Assembly (NCBI GenBank): GCA_965655795.1
Contig: CBFHHY010000004.1
Location: forward strand, 62,001 to 126,000
Length of the DNA: 64,000 bases
Direction: 5' to 3'
Origin: TMED14 sp002167805
GTDB taxonomy: Bacteria; Bacteroidota; Bacteroidia; Flavobacteriales; Schleiferiaceae
Shown one piece after another: positions 9,064 to 17,994 of this stretch. Numbering within the stretch: position 1 is the first letter of the stretch; every line of letters begins with the position of its first letter. Position numbers and translations under genes: made by a program. Under the pieces are notes generated by a model. It did no database searches. It was given only the letters and a program-made list of their open reading frames with translations, and was not told where the DNA came from.

Positions 9064-10115
9064 TGACCAAAAAAAAGAATTTAAGATCTTTAAAAAAAGA
9101 AGAGCTTAAAAAATTATTAATAGATTGGAAAGAGCCAGGTTTTAGGGCGAATCAGATTTATGATTGGCTCTGGGCAAAGGGTGTAAGTAGTATTGATGAA
9201 ATGCGCAATATTCCAAAACACCTCTCAAGTCGTTTAAAAGAATTTTTTTTTATTGAACCTATTAAGTTTGATAGTATTCAAAAAAGTTCAGATGGTACAA
9301 TTAAAAATGCAGTGCTTTTGAGAGATGGTTTGTTAGTTGAGTCAGTTTTAATTCCGACTTCTAATAGAATAACAGCATGCGTCTCGAGCCAAGTAGGTTG
9401 TAGTTTGGATTGTAATTTTTGCGCTACGGCTAGGCTAAAAAGAATGAGGAATCTTGATCCAGATGAGATATATGATCAAGTTCTAGCAATTCATAGACAG
9501 GGATTGGAAAATTTTAATAGACCGCTTACAAATATAGTTTTTATGGGTATGGGTGAACCTCTAATGAATTATAAAAATGTATTATCTGCGATTGAAAAAA
9601 TAACTCAACTTGATGGTCTTAATTTCTCACCCAAAAGAATTACATTAAGTACGGTTGGAGTTCCTAAAATGATCAAACGTCTCGCGGATGATAAAGTAAA
9701 ATTTAACCTTGCTGTAAGTCTTCACTCAGCTATAAATGATATTCGATCATCAATAATGCCAATAAATGACTCAGCGCCAATTGAAGAATTGGCAGAATCT
9801 TTGGTTTATTGGTATCGTTTAACCAGAAGGAAAATCACTTTTGAATATGTTGTTTGGAAAGAAATAAATGACAAAATAGAAGATGTTGAAGCATTAGTTA
9901 AATTATGCAAACAAGTGCCTTCAAAGGTTAATCTGATTGAATATAATTTCATTGGTGACAAAAGATTTAAACGAGCTGAAAATGAAAGTATCGACCTATA
10001 TCGAAGAAAATTGAAAGAAAATGGAATTTCAGCTCACATAAGAAAGTCTAGAGGCGAAGATATTGATGCCGCATGTGGTCAACTCTCAAATAAGACAGGT
10101 GTTTCCCTTAATTAA
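9063..10115 (+). CDS. rlmN: 23S rRNA (adenine2503-C2)/tRNA methyltransferase RlmN
   Basis: Radical SAM methyltransferase that methylates C2 of A2503 in 23S rRNA and A37 in some tRNAs. The 350 residues match the family. The 4Fe-4S CxxxCxxC motif is Cys113-Cys117-Cys120. Cys106 lies seven residues before it, as does Cys118 in E. coli RlmN, and the methyl-carrying Cys near the C-terminus is Cys338 in DAACGQL. The GMGEP motif (VFMGMGEPLMNY) is also present. All catalytic residues needed for the two-cysteine mechanism are visible. The start overlaps the preceding stop by one base. Confidence 0.97.
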   Translation: MTKKKNLRSLKKEELKKLLIDWKEPGFRANQIYDWLWAKGVSSIDEMRNIPKHLSSRLKEFFFIEPIKFDSIQKSSDGTIKNAVLLRDGLLVESVLIPTSNRITACVSSQVGCSLDCNFCATARLKRMRNLDPDEIYDQVLAIHRQGLENFNRPLTNIVFMGMGEPLMNYKNVLSAIEKITQLDGLNFSPKRITLSTVGVPKMIKRLADDKVKFNLAVSLHSAINDIRSSIMPINDSAPIEELAESLVYWYRLTRRKITFEYVVWKEINDKIEDVEALVKLCKQVPSKVNLIEYNFIGDKRFKRAENESIDLYRRKLKENGISAHIRKSRGEDIDAACGQLSNKTGVSLN

Positions 10116-10150
10116 TAAAAATTATATTAAAGAGTTTCATTTGTCCTCCG

Positions 10151-10158
10151 TAATTTTG
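10151..10158 (+). promoter_or_regulatory. Putative -7 box for the mrp operon (TAATTTTG)
   Basis: Exact TAnnTTTG match ending 7 nt before the ATG at 10166, in the 50-bp gap after rlmN. Would give a leader of about 3 nt. A TTTG lies only 7 bp upstream, too close to be a -33 element. Confidence 0.45.
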
Positions 10159-10165
10159 CTAAGCA

Positions 10166-11305
10166 ATGATAGCTAAAACGCAAATAAAAGAGGCATTGAG
10201 TGATATTCAAAATGCTTCAGGAAAGGGGTTATTGATAGAATCTGATGGATTGAGAAATGTCCAGATTCTGGGAAAAGAAGTAGTCGTTGACGTGATTTGT
10301 GACAGCCCCGTTTTGCATCAAAAAAAGAAATTTGAAGTAGCCATTTTACAGGCTATTCATGCTCGGGTAGATGTTAAATTACAAGTGAAAGTTAATCTTA
10401 TCATTGAAGCTCCAAAAACTCCGCCTAAAGATCAAATAAAAGGAAAGCCAATACCTGGAGTTCAAAATGTTATTGCTGTGGCCTCTGGAAAAGGTGGTGT
10501 TGGAAAGTCAACAGTAAGTGCAAATATTGCCGTTTCATTGGCAAAAATGGGGTTCAAAGTAGGAATTTTAGATGCAGATATTTATGGTCCTAGTATTCCT
10601 CTGATGATGGATGTAGTTAGTGATCGGCCAGGAAGTATCGAGCAAGATGGGGTTCGAAAAATGGAACCAGTAGAATCTTATGGTGTTAAAATAATGTCAA
10701 TAGGGTTTTTTGCAGGAAACGATCAGGCCGTAGTCTGGAGAGGTCCTATGGCTACTAAGGCTTTAAATCAGATGATATCTGAGACTCATTGGGGTGAGCT
10801 TGACTTTATGATAATAGACCTCCCTCCAGGTACTGGTGATATTCATTTAAGTATTGTTCAAGCACTTCCTGTCACTGGAGCTGTTGTGGTAAGCACTCCC
10901 CAACCTATTGCACTTGCTGATGCCAAAAAAGGAGTTGGAATGTTTCAAATGGATGCTATAAATATTCCAGTTTTAGGTATTATTGAGAATATGTCATATT
11001 TCTGCCCTGAGGAGTTGCCAAATAATAAATATTACTTGTTTGGTAGAGATGGTGCTAAAAATTTGGCTAATGATATTAATGTGCCTTTTTTAGGTGGATT
11101 ACCAATAAACCAGAGTATAAGAGAGGCTTCAGATGTGGGTCGCCCTGCAGCATTGCAGACAAATAGTGAAGTTCCAAAAGAATTTGAAGAAATTGTGAAA
11201 AGCACACTACTTTCCCTTACTGAACGAGTAAACACTTTGCCTCCTACAGAGGCTGTGAGAATAACTACAATGGCCGGGTGCAAAACAACTAAAAGAGAAG
11301 TATGA
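10166..11305 (+). CDS. Mrp/ApbC-type Fe-S cluster carrier ATPase
   Basis: P-loop ATPase of the Mrp/NBP35 family, which carries Fe-S clusters to apoproteins in the cytoplasm. The N-terminal ~90 residues form a MIP18/DUF59-type domain, followed by the ATPase with deviant Walker A SGKGGVGKS at 107-115, DADIYGPS, and the DLPPGTGD motif. The C-terminal CxxC that bridges the cluster in many homologues is replaced here by SYFCPEELPNNKYY, with a single Cys, as is common in Bacteroidota. The extreme C-terminus (AGCKTTKREV) has one more Cys. It heads an operon with a NifU-C protein, overlapping it by 4 bp (ATGA). Confidence 0.94.
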   Translation: MIAKTQIKEALSDIQNASGKGLLIESDGLRNVQILGKEVVVDVICDSPVLHQKKKFEVAILQAIHARVDVKLQVKVNLIIEAPKTPPKDQIKGKPIPGVQNVIAVASGKGGVGKSTVSANIAVSLAKMGFKVGILDADIYGPSIPLMMDVVSDRPGSIEQDGVRKMEPVESYGVKIMSIGFFAGNDQAVVWRGPMATKALNQMISETHWGELDFMIIDLPPGTGDIHLSIVQALPVTGAVVVSTPQPIALADAKKGVGMFQMDAINIPVLGIIENMSYFCPEELPNNKYYLFGRDGAKNLANDINVPFLGGLPINQSIREASDVGRPAALQTNSEVPKEFEEIVKSTLLSLTERVNTLPPTEAVRITTMAGCKTTKREV

Positions 11306-11544
11306 ATAGTTTAAAAGATAGAGTAGAGTTGGCATTGGATGAAATTCGCCCTTTCCTTCAAAATGACGGTGGTGATATTAAGCTTCTTAAAATTGTTAAG
11401 GAGAAAGAAGTACAAGTGGCTTTGCTTGGAGCTTGTCATGATTGTAGAGTAAATAGAATGACTCTGAAAAATGGAGTTGAAATTTCTATTAAACAACATG
11501 CTCCAGAGATCGATGTAGTCACTCAAGTAAATACTCCGCTATAG
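11302..11544 (+). CDS. NifU C-terminal-domain Fe-S scaffold protein
   Basis: An 80-residue stand-alone NifU-C (Nfu) domain. The cluster-binding CxxC is Cys45-Cys48 (GACHDC; usually GACxxC), preceded by the conserved RPFLQNDGGDI segment. Such proteins hold a 4Fe-4S cluster between two subunits and pass it on. The ATG overlaps the mrp stop, so the scaffold and carrier are translationally coupled. It is followed 6 bp later by the ferredoxin reductase. The pairing suggests the operon both makes and uses Fe-S proteins. Confidence 0.93.
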   Translation: MNSLKDRVELALDEIRPFLQNDGGDIKLLKIVKEKEVQVALLGACHDCRVNRMTLKNGVEISIKQHAPEIDVVTQVNTPL

Positions 11545-11550
11545 GCAAGT

Positions 11551-12606
11551 ATGATTAAAACAGATATTTTAATTATTGGAGCTGGGCCCGTTGGTCTTTT
11601 TACTGTTTTTGAGGCGGGGCTTTTAAAAATGAAGTGTCATCTAATTGATACTTTAACGAAAGCTGGCGGTCAATGTTCTGAGCTTTATCCAAAAAAACCG
11701 ATATATGATATCCCAGCATATCCTGAAATACTTGCGGATGAATTAACAAATAAACTACTAGAGCAAAGTAAGCAGTTTGAGCCTGGGTTTACATTTGGAG
11801 AAAGAGCTGAAACGTTAAAAAAGAATTCAGATGGGTTGTTTACTGTAGTTACTGATAAAGGGACTGTTCACCAGGCGCCAGTGGTAGTAATTGCTGGTGG
11901 GCTAGGGAGTTTTGAGCCAAGAAAACCAACCTTGTCTAATCTAGAAAAATATGAAGGTAATGGAGTCCAATACTCTATTCAAGATCCTGAAATTTATAGA
12001 GGTAAAAAAGTTGTTATCGCTGGAGGTGGAGATTCGGCTTTAGATTGGACAATTATTTTAGCAGATATTGCTTCAGAAGTTACATTGATTCATAGAAGTA
12101 ATGAATTTAGAGGTGCCTTAAGTTCTGTTGAGAAAGTCCAATCTCTCAAAGATAAAAAACGCATAAAAGTAATTACCTCTTCTCAGGTTGAAAAACTAGA
12201 AGGCGAATCTCGCTTGGAATCAATATCTATTAAAACTTCAGGTGAAAAATCGCAAAAGATTCTCGTAGATTATTTTATTCCTCTTTTTGGTTTGCTTCCA
12301 AAATTAGGACCCATTTCAGAATGGGGTTTAGAAATTGAAAAAAATGCAATCAAGGTTAATAATTCTCTAGATTACCAAACTAACATAAAGGGAGTATTTG
12401 CCGTTGGAGATGTAAATACATATCCGGGTAAATTGAAATTGATATTGTGCGGATTTCATGAGGCGACTGTTATGTGTCAATATGCATATAGAATCATCAA
12501 TCCGGAGAAAAAATTCCTCTTAAAGTATACAACTGTAACAGGTGTTAGTGGATTTGATGGGACCACAAAATCTTCTCCAAAAACCCTAGTAAAAAAGATT
12601 TTGTAG
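11551..12606 (+). CDS. Ferredoxin--NADP reductase (thioredoxin-reductase-like type)
   Basis: 351-residue FAD/NAD(P) flavoprotein of the YumC-like FNR2 family. The FAD motif GAGPVG is at 10-15, the AGGQCSELYP segment follows, and the NADPH-binding GGGDSALDW is near 158-166 with a downstream HRSNEFRG that suits NADPH. The second-site FAD motif FAVGDVNTYPGKLKLI is present. The redox CxxC of thioredoxin reductase is absent, which separates FNR2 from TrxR. The adjacent 2Fe-2S ferredoxin, overlapping by one base, is the obvious electron partner. Confidence 0.93.
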   Translation: MIKTDILIIGAGPVGLFTVFEAGLLKMKCHLIDTLTKAGGQCSELYPKKPIYDIPAYPEILADELTNKLLEQSKQFEPGFTFGERAETLKKNSDGLFTVVTDKGTVHQAPVVVIAGGLGSFEPRKPTLSNLEKYEGNGVQYSIQDPEIYRGKKVVIAGGGDSALDWTIILADIASEVTLIHRSNEFRGALSSVEKVQSLKDKKRIKVITSSQVEKLEGESRLESISIKTSGEKSQKILVDYFIPLFGLLPKLGPISEWGLEIEKNAIKVNNSLDYQTNIKGVFAVGDVNTYPGKLKLILCGFHEATVMCQYAYRIINPEKKFLLKYTTVTGVSGFDGTTKSSPKTLVKKIL

Positions 12607-12941
12607 TGGAGGAATTAACTATTAAAATTAATGTCACAGATAGGCAAGGAGAATACCACCATATAAACGTGCCTTCAGATATGTCCATGAATTTAATGGA
12701 GGTGATCCGGTCTTATGAACTAGTAGAAGAGGGAATGATTGGAATTTGCGGAGGGATGGCAATGTGTGCCTCTTGCCATTGTTACATAACCTCAAACCAT
12801 CAATTAAAAAGCCCTTCGAGCGAAGAGGAGTTTATGCTTTTGGATGCCAATGATGTTAAAGAAAACAGTAGACTTTCATGTCAAATACCAATTTCGATTG
12901 AATTAAATAACCTTGAATTGATAATTTCACCTTTTCAATAA
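12606..12941 (+). CDS. 2Fe-2S ferredoxin (adrenodoxin type)
   Basis: 111-residue ferredoxin with cluster ligands Cys48-x5-Cys54-x2-Cys57 and Cys92 (SRLSCQIPI). The spacing is that of adrenodoxin/Fdx-type ferredoxins. The start is a GTG at 12606, whose G is the last base of the reductase TAG stop. This one-base overlap argues strongly for translational coupling. With the preceding FNR it forms a complete NADPH-to-ferredoxin chain. The acceptor is not identifiable from the sequence; Fe-S assembly and desaturases are the usual options. Confidence 0.94.
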   Translation: MEELTIKINVTDRQGEYHHINVPSDMSMNLMEVIRSYELVEEGMIGICGGMAMCASCHCYITSNHQLKSPSSEEEFMLLDANDVKENSRLSCQIPISIELNNLELIISPFQ

Positions 12942-12997
12942 TTGGCATACTATCCTGTCTGCTTTTCGAGTTCTTTTCTGATGCGGCAGGATCCTAT

Positions 12998-13005
12998 TAC
13001 CTTTG
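12998..13005 (+). promoter_or_regulatory. Putative -7 box upstream of yebC (TACCTTTG)
   Basis: Exact TAnnTTTG match in the 124-bp gap between the ferredoxin and yebC, 60 nt before the ATG. This would give a leader of about 55 nt, unlike the very short leaders seen elsewhere in the window. An AGGAG run at about 13048-13052 lies rather far (about 13 nt) from the ATG to act as a Shine-Dalgarno site. Confidence 0.35.
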
Positions 13006-13065
13006 GTTGAATAATTCATTTGATTTTTTTTGCATTTAAAAATTAGGAGATAAACAGTTTTAAAT

Positions 13066-13791
13066 ATGGGACGAGCATTTGAATACCGTAAGGCGAGAAA
13101 AATGAAAAGGTGGGCTTCGATGGCTAAAGTTTTCACTCGTATATCAAAAGACATTATTATGGCTGTTAAAGAAAGCGGCCCAAACCCGGAAGCAAATAGT
13201 CGTTTAAAGGCATTGATTCAAAATGCACGCGATGCGAATATGCCAAAAGACAACGTTGATAGGGCTATAAAGAGGGCAGTCTCCAGAGATCAAGCAGATT
13301 ACAAGGAAGTCGTTTATGAGGGATATGGGCCTCATGGTATTGCTATTATAGTTGAAACGGCAACTGATAACAATACCAGAACTGTTGCTAATGTCCGGTC
13401 TTATTTTAATAAGTGTAATGGGAGTCTAGGAACGAGTGGAAGTGTTGAATTTATGTTCGAAAGAAAATGCCATTTTAAGATGCCTAAGTCTAATATGGAT
13501 ATCGAAGAATTTGAATTTGATATGATTGATTATGGCGTTGAAGAAATTTTTCAAGAGTATGATGAGGAAAAAGAGCTAGAGGTATTGATAATGTATGCTC
13601 CCTTTTCAGAATTTGGCTCAATTACAAAAACCCTCGAGGTTAAAGGCATAGAAATTCTCAATTCAGGTTTTGAGAGAATTCCCTTGGACACGAAAAAATT
13701 GAATTCTGATGATAGCCTTGAGGTAGATAAATTATTAGAAAAGATTGAAGAAGACGAGGATGTTCAAGCTGTTTTTCATAATATGACATGA
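13066..13791 (+). CDS. YebC/PmpR-family protein (TACO1 family)
   Basis: 241-residue YebC family protein. The N-terminal MGRAFEYRKARKMKRWASMA is the Bacteroidota version of the MAGHSKW start, followed by the KVFTRISKDI helix, ARDANMPKDNVDRAIKR, and YEGYGPHGIAIIVE. Family members act as transcription regulators, and some relieve ribosome stalling at polyproline; which applies here cannot be told. The 3' end overlaps the S9 peptidase start by 4 bp, an unusual pairing that implies co-transcription. The C-terminus is acidic (EEDEDVQAVFHNM). Confidence 0.93.
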   Translation: MGRAFEYRKARKMKRWASMAKVFTRISKDIIMAVKESGPNPEANSRLKALIQNARDANMPKDNVDRAIKRAVSRDQADYKEVVYEGYGPHGIAIIVETATDNNTRTVANVRSYFNKCNGSLGTSGSVEFMFERKCHFKMPKSNMDIEEFEFDMIDYGVEEIFQEYDEEKELEVLIMYAPFSEFGSITKTLEVKGIEILNSGFERIPLDTKKLNSDDSLEVDKLLEKIEEDEDVQAVFHNMT

Positions 13792-16667
13792 TGAAAAGCT
13801 TCTTTTTCCTTTGCCTAATAGGACTCTTTTCTAACCTTTATGCTCAAGACATTGATTTAAAGCCTTTGAATCACGACGATTATGACTCTTGGGAGAAAAT
13901 AAGTGATTACGGAGTCAGTGATGATGGAAAATATGCTTTTGCTTCTATAATTCCCCAAGTGGGTGATGGAGTTTCAATTTTATTTAATCTAGAAACTGGC
14001 GATGAGATAGTCAGATTAGAAAGAGCATTTCAATTAAATTTTTTACCGAATACAGGGTTTTTAGTTTTTTCTGTAAAACCAGTTTTTGAAAAGCTTAGGC
14101 AACAGAAATTGAGAAAAGTAAAATCAGAAAATATTCTCAAAAATGAGTTTGTGATTGGATCTATTTCAAAAGGGAAATTTGAAATATTAGATTCTTTGGG
14201 ACCAATCACTAGCTATAAAATTGATTTTGGGAGAAGAGATACGTCTCTCGATATTTTTGGGATACAGCGGCCATCAAAAAGAAAAGAAAAACCTTCCCTT
14301 AGCATTTTTTCTGTATCCCAATCTGAAATATTTACGGGTGCTGTCCAAACTGAACAATCTTTCAAGCTCGATACTTTAGGTGAATGGAGGAATGTATTGA
14401 AATGGGGATTTCCAGAAAATAAATTATCCGAAAGTGGCTTTTATTTAATTATTGAAAATTCAGAAACTAAAAATCAAGAATTGTTATTCAATCCCATGGA
14501 AAGTGATTCATTATATGATAAAGGCGCCGACTTCGGTTCAATTGTTTTCGGAAAAAATAAAAATAAGCGCCATCAAAATTCAATCTTTTATATAAAGAAA
14601 AATAAATCAGAAGATACTTTTTCCTCGATTTGGTTTGCGGGATCGGATAAAAGACAACAACATTTTCGCACACTCATTGTAGAATTAAATGCTCCAGGGC
14701 TGTCCCCGGGCTCATTCCCAAGTTTTAATGCTGGTTTGACTGTAGAGAATACCGGTTTATTTTTTTACTACGAACTAGCTTTTCGCCCAGTTCAGTGGAA
14801 TGATAGCCTTACCCTAAAAGAAGAAAGATCTAATCTAGATATTTGGTCTTGGAATGATGATCTCATTCAACCTCAGCAGGCGAAAAAAAATCGCTTGGAA
14901 AAATCATCGAGGTATATGGCCTTTTTTTCATTTATGGATTCAAGTATTGTTAAACTTTCAGATAAAAGTTTTTCAAATGCAATTGCCTTAAATGATAATG
15001 ATTGGGTTATTAGATATTCTCAAAACAAGTACAAACGTCAATACTCATATGATGTCCAATTGCCATATGATCTCGAACTTATTTCAAAGAAAAATGGAAA
15101 TATTTTAAAAATTGGAGAAGCAATGAAAATAGCTAGATCTCCGCAGATGAATCCATTGGGAAATGCTATTGCTTATTATTTATCAGCTAAGCGTCATTGG
15201 GAAATTGCTATAGTTGATTCTTCTTTGTCAAAGAAAGTTTCTATTAAAAAAATGAAAGTGCCAATCCCAAAACCGGTTTGGAACGAAGAGCATGATTCTC
15301 CCTCATATCCATATCCATACGGGTCTCCAGGATGGCTTTCAAATGGTGATTTTGTTGTTTATGACGCTTATGACATTTGGAGTTATAATCTCCGTACAAA
15401 TGAGGTGAAAAATTTAACAAATTTTCAAGGGCGAAATTCTAAAACACGAATGCGGATATTGAATTTAGAACCTAAAGTTGGATCTGATTTAAAGAAAAAA
15501 GTAGGGGTTGACAACCGTGATAAATCGATAACTGTTAGAGCATTTAATACGCAAACTAAGTCATCTGGTTTTCATAAAATCGATCTGCTCACGGGAGATT
15601 CTAAAGTTATTTCCCAAGGGGAATCAAAGCATTCAAGATATCTTCGTGCCAAAGATGCGGATACATATTTATTTACAAAGGAAACAATAAGATCCTCTCC
15701 AAACCTGTTTTGTTTTTCTTTCCTTGACAGTAGTAATTTGGAAACCCATGATTTTTTAAAAAAACAAAATAATGCATTTCAACTTACAGATATCAATCTT
15801 CAACAAGATAGCTTCGTTTGGCCAAAAGTTCAAATGATAAATTATCGCGCTTTTGGACAAAAATTACAAGGCCTACTATATACACCGTTAGCTTCATCAA
15901 TTGGTGTGAAGCTACCAATGATAATCTACTTTTATGAGAGGTATTCGGATAGATTTCATGACTATAAGACTCCTGCCCCTAGCGCCTCAACAATAAATGT
16001 AAGTTGGTTTGTGAGTAATGGATATGCAGTTTTTATTCCGGACATAATCTATAAAGTAGGTCGTCCTGGGGAAAGTGCTTTGAAATGCATAAATAAGGGA
16101 GTTGATCAAGTTTTAAAGATTGAAAAACGGATTGATCCAAAAAGAATGGGACTGCAGGGACAAAGTTGGGGAGGGTATCAAACAGCATTTTTGATAACTC
16201 GAACAAATCGTTATGCTTGTGCTATGGCTGGAGCCCCAGTTAGTAATATGTTTTCTGCATATGGAGGGATTAGATATTCTTCAGGAATGTCGAGACAATT
16301 TCAATATGAAAAAACACAAAGTCGAATTGGAAAAACTCCATGGAAAGGTTTTTATTCTTACAAAAAAAACTCTCCAGTTTTTTATGCGAACAAGGTTAAT
16401 ACACCGTTGCTAATAATGCACAATGATAATGATGGTGCTGTACCATTTACTCAAGGGGTTGAGCTTTTTATGGGTTTAAGGCGTTTGGAAAAGCCGGTTT
16501 GGATGCTTGTTTATAATGGGGAGCAGCACAATTTAAGAAAAAGAGCAAATCGATTAGATTTGTCCATTAGAATGAGCGAATTTTTCGATTATTATCTCAA
16601 GAATTCTCTTAAACCTGATTGGATGGCCAAGGGCCGCTCACTGAAAGAAAAACCAACTGAAAAATGA
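13788..16667 (+). CDS. Secreted S9 family (prolyl oligopeptidase-like) peptidase
   Basis: 959-residue serine peptidase with an N-terminal signal peptide (FFFLCLIGLFSNLYAQ). A long beta-propeller-like N-terminal region (about 25-640) precedes the alpha/beta-hydrolase catalytic domain. The triad is visible: Ser793 in GQSWGG, Asp882 in NDNDGAVPF and His914 in NGEQHN. Family members cleave peptides after proline or related residues in the periplasm or outside the cell. The start overlaps the yebC stop by 4 bp; two ATGs occur in tandem (13788 and 13791). No T9SS tail is seen. It heads a run with two rhodanese genes. Confidence 0.92.
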   Translation: MMKSFFFLCLIGLFSNLYAQDIDLKPLNHDDYDSWEKISDYGVSDDGKYAFASIIPQVGDGVSILFNLETGDEIVRLERAFQLNFLPNTGFLVFSVKPVFEKLRQQKLRKVKSENILKNEFVIGSISKGKFEILDSLGPITSYKIDFGRRDTSLDIFGIQRPSKRKEKPSLSIFSVSQSEIFTGAVQTEQSFKLDTLGEWRNVLKWGFPENKLSESGFYLIIENSETKNQELLFNPMESDSLYDKGADFGSIVFGKNKNKRHQNSIFYIKKNKSEDTFSSIWFAGSDKRQQHFRTLIVELNAPGLSPGSFPSFNAGLTVENTGLFFYYELAFRPVQWNDSLTLKEERSNLDIWSWNDDLIQPQQAKKNRLEKSSRYMAFFSFMDSSIVKLSDKSFSNAIALNDNDWVIRYSQNKYKRQYSYDVQLPYDLELISKKNGNILKIGEAMKIARSPQMNPLGNAIAYYLSAKRHWEIAIVDSSLSKKVSIKKMKVPIPKPVWNEEHDSPSYPYPYGSPGWLSNGDFVVYDAYDIWSYNLRTNEVKNLTNFQGRNSKTRMRILNLEPKVGSDLKKKVGVDNRDKSITVRAFNTQTKSSGFHKIDLLTGDSKVISQGESKHSRYLRAKDADTYLFTKETIRSSPNLFCFSFLDSSNLETHDFLKKQNNAFQLTDINLQQDSFVWPKVQMINYRAFGQKLQGLLYTPLASSIGVKLPMIIYFYERYSDRFHDYKTPAPSASTINVSWFVSNGYAVFIPDIIYKVGRPGESALKCINKGVDQVLKIEKRIDPKRMGLQGQSWGGYQTAFLITRTNRYACAMAGAPVSNMFSAYGGIRYSSGMSRQFQYEKTQSRIGKTPWKGFYSYKKNSPVFYANKVNTPLLIMHNDNDGAVPFTQGVELFMGLRRLEKPVWMLVYNGEQHNLRKRANRLDLSIRMSEFFDYYLKNSLKPDWMAKGRSLKEKPTEK

Positions 16668-16673
16668 ATAGTA

Positions 16674-16955
16674 ATGAAAAATGTTCAAGAAGCCATAAAT
16701 AATCCAAATTCAACTTTTTTAGATGTTAGAAGAGAAGACGAATTTGAGGAAGGGAATGTCCCTGGGTCTATAAACATTCCACTGCATGAAATAATTGATA
16801 ATATTGAGTCGATTCGAACCATGTCAAAGCCCATAGTTTTATACTGTAAGTCTGGTGGGAGAAGTGGTCAAGCATTAATGATTTTAGAGGCCCAAGGGAT
16901 TTCAGATTTATTCAACGGTGGGGGATATGAGGATGTTTTAAAATTGAAAATGTGA
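16674..16955 (+). CDS. Cytoplasmic single-domain rhodanese
   Basis: 93-residue rhodanese-like sulfurtransferase domain. The active-site loop is CKSGGRS with Cys58, preceded by the family segments FLDVRREDEF and GSINIPLHEI. No signal peptide, so cytoplasmic. Such proteins carry persulfide sulfur. It lies 6 bp after the S9 peptidase and overlaps the next gene, a second rhodanese, by 4 bp. The first is cytoplasmic and the second a predicted lipoprotein. Confidence 0.92.
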   Translation: MKNVQEAINNPNSTFLDVRREDEFEEGNVPGSINIPLHEIIDNIESIRTMSKPIVLYCKSGGRSGQALMILEAQGISDLFNGGGYEDVLKLKM

Positions 16956-17398
16956 TATTCTCCAAAAAATATTTTAAACTGGGAATCAATGCTTTAATTT
17001 TTTCTCTAGTGATATCATTCTTTTTTGATTCCTGTACATTTGAGGATTTGGCCGATGCTGAAGGGGTGAATCTTGAGGTTAAGGATCAAGAGGAATTGAG
17101 TCCCTCAAAATTTAAAAATCAGGCCCAGTTCGGAAAAATAGTTGACGTAAGAACCTATGAAGAATGGCAAAATGGAATTATTGATGGGTCTACATGTGTT
17201 GATTTTCTCAAAGGCAACTTTATTTCCAAAATGGATTCAATATTTGGGCACGATAAGTCACAGAAATTATATATTTATTGCCATAGTGGAAATAGAAGTT
17301 TTAAAGCATTAAAGCTTTTAAAAAGCAATGGATTTAAAAATGTTTATCATTTAAAAGGCGGTCTTAAAGCTTTCAATTTTTTTGAAGAAGGTCGATGA
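16952..17398 (+). CDS. Rhodanese-domain lipoprotein
   Basis: 148 residues starting at a GTG (16952) that overlaps the previous stop. A hydrophobic signal runs to FFFDSC, with Cys28 as the likely lipidated residue. The rhodanese domain follows, with DVRTYEEWQNGIIDGS and the active-site loop CHSGNRS (Cys110). A lipidated, exported rhodanese next to a cytoplasmic one suggests separate sulfur-handling compartments, or duplication followed by export. Other starts are possible because no Shine-Dalgarno is visible. Confidence 0.86.
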   Translation: MIFSKKYFKLGINALIFSLVISFFFDSCTFEDLADAEGVNLEVKDQEELSPSKFKNQAQFGKIVDVRTYEEWQNGIIDGSTCVDFLKGNFISKMDSIFGHDKSQKLYIYCHSGNRSFKALKLLKSNGFKNVYHLKGGLKAFNFFEEGR

Positions 17399-17426
17399 TA
17401 TTTGAGGTTCCCGAGGTAAAAAGGAA

Positions 17427-17858
17427 TTAAAAAGGTGATTTAACCACAAAAGATTCAGGATACTTTTTTCTCCACTCTCTTAGTGCATATTCAGCTGAAA
17501 GTTTAATTGAAAAAATCCCTACAGAAACTTTAAAATTCGGCTCATCAAAATGTAGCGTTATATCTTCAAAGGACTTTAGTTCATTGTAGATTCTCATCGC
17601 TTCTTTTCTATTCCCGCCAAAAACTTGGATAGTATATCTCTCTATATTTCCAGATGTATTGAAGTTTTCTTTCTGGCGAATTTTTTGTAAGTGAGATTTC
17701 CATGCGGACTCAACCAGGGATCCGGAAATAACAATTATACTATCCTGCAATCCCAAGGCTTTTGGGATATTTTTTTTTGTAAAAGAGGACCCAAATAATT
17801 CAGGAGATTGGATAATGGTTGTGATCCAAAAACATAACAAGAAGTATTTAATTTTCAT
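17427..17858 (-). CDS. SPOR-domain exported protein
   Basis: 143-residue protein with a signal peptide (YFLLCFWITTIIQS) and a C-terminal SPOR domain at about 68-138. The two repeats are visible: YTIQVFGGNRKEAMRIYNEL and FKVSVGIFSIKLSAEYALRE. SPOR domains bind denuded glycan strands at division septa. It lies alone on the minus strand, convergent with the rhodanese and divergent from the ACIII operon. A near-consensus -7 box (CACCTTTG, 17866-17873) sits 7 nt before its ATG. Confidence 0.85.
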   Translation of the reverse strand: MKIKYFLLCFWITTIIQSPELFGSSFTKKNIPKALGLQDSIIVISGSLVESAWKSHLQKIRQKENFNTSGNIERYTIQVFGGNRKEAMRIYNELKSFEDITLHFDEPNFKVSVGIFSIKLSAEYALREWRKKYPESFVVKSPF

Positions 17859-17963
17859 CTAAGTACAAAGGTGAGAAAAAACTAAACACTATTCCTTATT
17901 TAGAAAGATTTTAAATTAAGAATAACTCATCATTTTGACACTTCCTTACAGCTTGTTGTTTTG

Positions 17964-17971
17964 TACTTTTG
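17964..17971 (+). promoter_or_regulatory. Putative -7 box for the ACIII-cox operon (TACTTTTG)
   Basis: Exact TAnnTTTG match upstream of the respiratory operon. A TTTG at 17934-17937 lies upstream at a wide 26-bp spacing. If used, transcription starts near 17976, so the in-frame TTG at 17935 and ATG at 17974 are excluded as starts of actA. Confidence 0.5.
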
Positions 17972-17994
17972 TAATGCTATTGAATAGCTTTAAA

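Noticed and set aside
12952..12992. ATCCTG/CAGGAT inverted repeat after the ferredoxin as a terminator or riboswitch
   Set aside because: The stem is only 6-8 bp with a loop of nearly 30 nt and no T-tract follows; it does not match a riboswitch class I know.
12927..13154. Minus-strand frame spanning the yebC promoter gap
   Set aside because: It overlaps the N-terminal coding region of yebC, has no known motif and no promoter-like box.
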